From the NCBI GenBank assembly GCA_902796775.1, contig CADBQK010000228.1, positions 1 to 7,621 of the forward strand: a stretch of DNA of 7,621 nucleotides, written 5' to 3'. The translations under genes were made by a program, and so were the position numbers. This stretch comes from an uncultured Lachnospiraceae bacterium (GTDB lineage: Bacteria > Bacillota_A > Clostridia > Lachnospirales > Lachnospiraceae). A model generated the notes under the pieces. The model searched no databases and had not been told where the DNA came from. It saw nothing but the letters and a program-made list of their open reading frames with translations. Shown here piece after piece: positions 6,867 through 7,621 of the stretch; positions within the stretch are counted from its first letter, which is position 1, and the number at the start of each line of letters is the position of its first letter.

Positions 6867-6922
6867 ACGCACGGATATAAATCATGATGGAAGCATCAAA
6901 AGAGTTATCTCTGCTTTCAAAA

Positions 6923-6969
6923 TTCAAACGCCTTTTCATGTATACATGAAAGGCGTTTTGAACTTTTGA
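6923..6969. terminator. Strong hairpin terminator after dapL
   Basis: Arms 6923-6942 and 6943-6962 are near-perfect reverse complements of 20 bases each, with one bulge per side and the palindrome CATGTATACATG at the apex. T runs occur at the end of the 3' arm and just after it (6964-6967). Because of its A/T-rich flanks it could act in both directions. It insulates the SRP RNA promoter from dapL. Confidence 0.8.
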
Positions 6970-6989
6970 CGCCTTTATCAATTCCCTCG

Positions 6990-7019
6990 TTGACACGTCA
7001 ATGGAGAAAATGATATACT
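6990..7019 (+). promoter_or_regulatory. Near-consensus promoter of the SRP RNA gene
   Basis: A perfect -35 TTGACA (6990-6995) and TATACT (7014-7019, five of six) are 18 bases apart. TG at 7011-7012 gives an extended -10. Such strength suits a constitutive stable RNA gene. The start would be near 7026. Confidence 0.85.
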
Positions 7020-7025
7020 GGTAGC

Positions 7026-7299
7026 ACTTCCGTGCAGCCGGGGAGATAGCGGTGCCCTGTACCTGCAATCCGCTCTAGCAGGGGTGATATTCCGGCTGAG
7101 GGTTTTGGCTTGTGGAGCTGCCCGCAGTAAGTGGTGTTGACGCCCGGGTCTCGCGCAACGGAAACCGGTGAACCGTGTCAGGTCAGGAATGAAGCAGCAC
7201 TAAGCCGGAGCTTTCGTGTGCCGTGAGGGTGCCTGGGCCGAGCTGGCTGCTGCGGTAACGTCCGGGGGTCAGGTTCGAAGCCGGAATGCACGGATTTTT
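7026..7299 (+). ncRNA. ffs: Signal recognition particle RNA, large bacterial type with Alu domain
   Basis: SRP RNA is the scaffold of the signal recognition particle, binding Ffh to target nascent membrane and secreted proteins. At about 270 bases this is the large Firmicutes form (scRNA). The Alu-domain region with its conserved CCTGTACCTGCAATCC stretch lies at 7056-7071. The Ffh-binding domain IV lies around 7175-7200, with GGAA at 7186-7189 and GAAGCAGCAC at 7191-7200. The ends close with an 8-bp helix, 7029-7036 with 7287-7294 (TCCGTGCA/TGCACGGA), followed by a T run (7295-7299). The GGAA loop is closed by A7185-U7190 instead of the usual C-G, a compensated change. A strong promoter lies directly upstream. 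Exact ends are estimates from the closing helix and promoter. Confidence 0.95.
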
Positions 7300-7344
7300 A
7301 GTGCAAAGCAGTGAGATATGCACATATAAAAGAATAAAAGCTTA

Positions 7345-7400
7345 AAAAGGAGACAAACTCCGTGGGTGCGCCCGCGAGAGTTGGTCTCCTTTTCTGTTTT
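7345..7400. terminator. Strong hairpin terminator downstream of SRP RNA
   Basis: Arms 7345-7360 and 7378-7393 form 16 pairs with one mismatch (GGAGAC against GTCTCC in the core). They are extended inward by 7361-7366/7371-7376 around a TGCG loop. T-rich sequence follows (7390-7400) and an A run precedes, so it could work on both strands. It lies 45 bases past the SRP RNA end, as if the primary transcript is longer and then trimmed. Confidence 0.8.
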
Positions 7401-7560
7401 ATACCATTTAGCCTGCTTTTAACTGCTTAACCGGACCCATTTTTACAGCACTTCAAACAGATATAGTTTCGTAGTCGTTTATTTATACAATATATAATTT
7501 AGCAGATTGTTCCTTCTGGATTTTCCGGCAGGACTTTTTTCGGACTATTCCGGCAGGGAA

Positions 7561-7589
7561 TTGAATATATCTAGCAGATTTGTTATGAT
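7561..7589 (+). promoter_or_regulatory. Extended -10 promoter near the right edge
   Basis: TTGAAT (7561-7566, four of six) and TATGAT (7584-7589, five of six) are 17 bases apart, and TGT immediately precedes the -10, making it extended. Transcription would start near 7596 and run out of the window. The boxes are overlapped and flanked by a 9-bp inverted repeat. Confidence 0.55.
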
Positions 7590-7614
7590 AGCAGTAGTGT
7601 TTGATAAATCTGCT
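7573..7614. promoter_or_regulatory. Candidate operator: 9-bp inverted repeat around the -10 box
   Basis: AGCAGATTT (7573-7581) and its exact reverse complement AAATCTGCT (7606-7614) flank the -10 box, with centres 33 bases apart, about three helical turns. A third copy of AGCAGATT, in direct orientation, is at 7501-7508, two bases after another TATAAT. The placement is what a repressor site would show. The regulator is unknown and none is encoded in the window. Confidence 0.4.
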
Positions 7615-7621
7615 GTGATGA

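Larger units (their letters stand above)
7401..7621. other. Non-coding region at the right edge
   Basis: No open reading frame with a plausible ribosome binding site is visible between the SRP RNA and the window end, more than 300 bases. It is AT-rich. It holds a 10-bp direct repeat, TTCCGGCAGG at 7523-7532 and 7548-7557 (25-base period), a TATAAT at 7493-7498 without a good -35, three AGCAGATT copies, and a candidate promoter at 7561-7589. It probably forms the leader of a gene starting beyond the window; dnaX is a guess from the Firmicutes gene order around SRP RNA. Confidence 0.55.

Noticed and set aside
7301..7323. Small hairpin GTGCA/TGCAC just after the SRP RNA
   Set aside because: A five-base stem with a 13-base loop and no T tract is within chance expectation.
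7618..7621. ATG at 7618 as the start of the next gene
   Set aside because: No purine-rich ribosome binding site lies upstream and too little sequence remains to judge.

Overview
The window reads as a low-to-moderate G+C Gram-positive chromosome, most likely a Clostridia member of the Lachnospiraceae type. The evidence is an ETF alpha subunit, an LL-diaminopimelate aminotransferase (DapL route), a secreted L,D-transpeptidase with Tyr/Gly-rich wall-binding repeats, purine-rich ribosome binding sites, and a large SRP RNA carrying an Alu domain. The family-level placement is inference. All six protein-coding genes lie on the + strand.

Layout. Positions 1-158 are non-coding or the tail of an unseen gene, rich in short inverted repeats, and lead into etfA (159-1136). 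Next is a 180-base structured segment: a long imperfect hairpin, then an intrinsic terminator, then a good sigma-A-type promoter starting in the terminator's T tract. That promoter serves a CDP-glycerol glycerophosphotransferase-family gene (1392-2546). tadA (2645-3211) follows and overlaps a HisK-type PHP phosphatase gene (3202-4173) by 10 bases. After a bidirectional-looking terminator come a secreted L,D-transpeptidase gene (4347-5615) and, 24 bases later, dapL (5640-6866). A strong hairpin terminator and a near-consensus promoter then introduce the large SRP RNA (about 7026-7299). The last 320 bases hold a strong terminator, a 10-bp direct repeat, a candidate extended -10 promoter and three copies of AGCAGATT around two -10-like boxes.

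How the genes fit together. etfA belongs to flavin-based electron transfer, probably with etfB and an acyl-CoA dehydrogenase upstream. The glycerophosphotransferase, the L,D-transpeptidase and dapL all concern the cell envelope. DapL makes LL-DAP, precursor of the meso-DAP that L,D-transpeptidases join in 3-3 cross-links, so the closely spaced ldt-dapL pair makes biochemical sense. tadA and the SRP RNA are close neighbours in other Firmicutes (Bacillus subtilis order tadA-scr-dnaX-recR); here three genes lie between them, and dnaX is a reasonable guess for the next gene downstream.

No mobile element, CRISPR array or defence system is visible. The coding content is ordinary housekeeping and envelope genes. 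What deserves a second look is mostly non-coding: the structured etfA 3' element, the repeat-rich etfA leader and the AGCAGATT operator candidate. Two unusual residues in EtfA also stand out.
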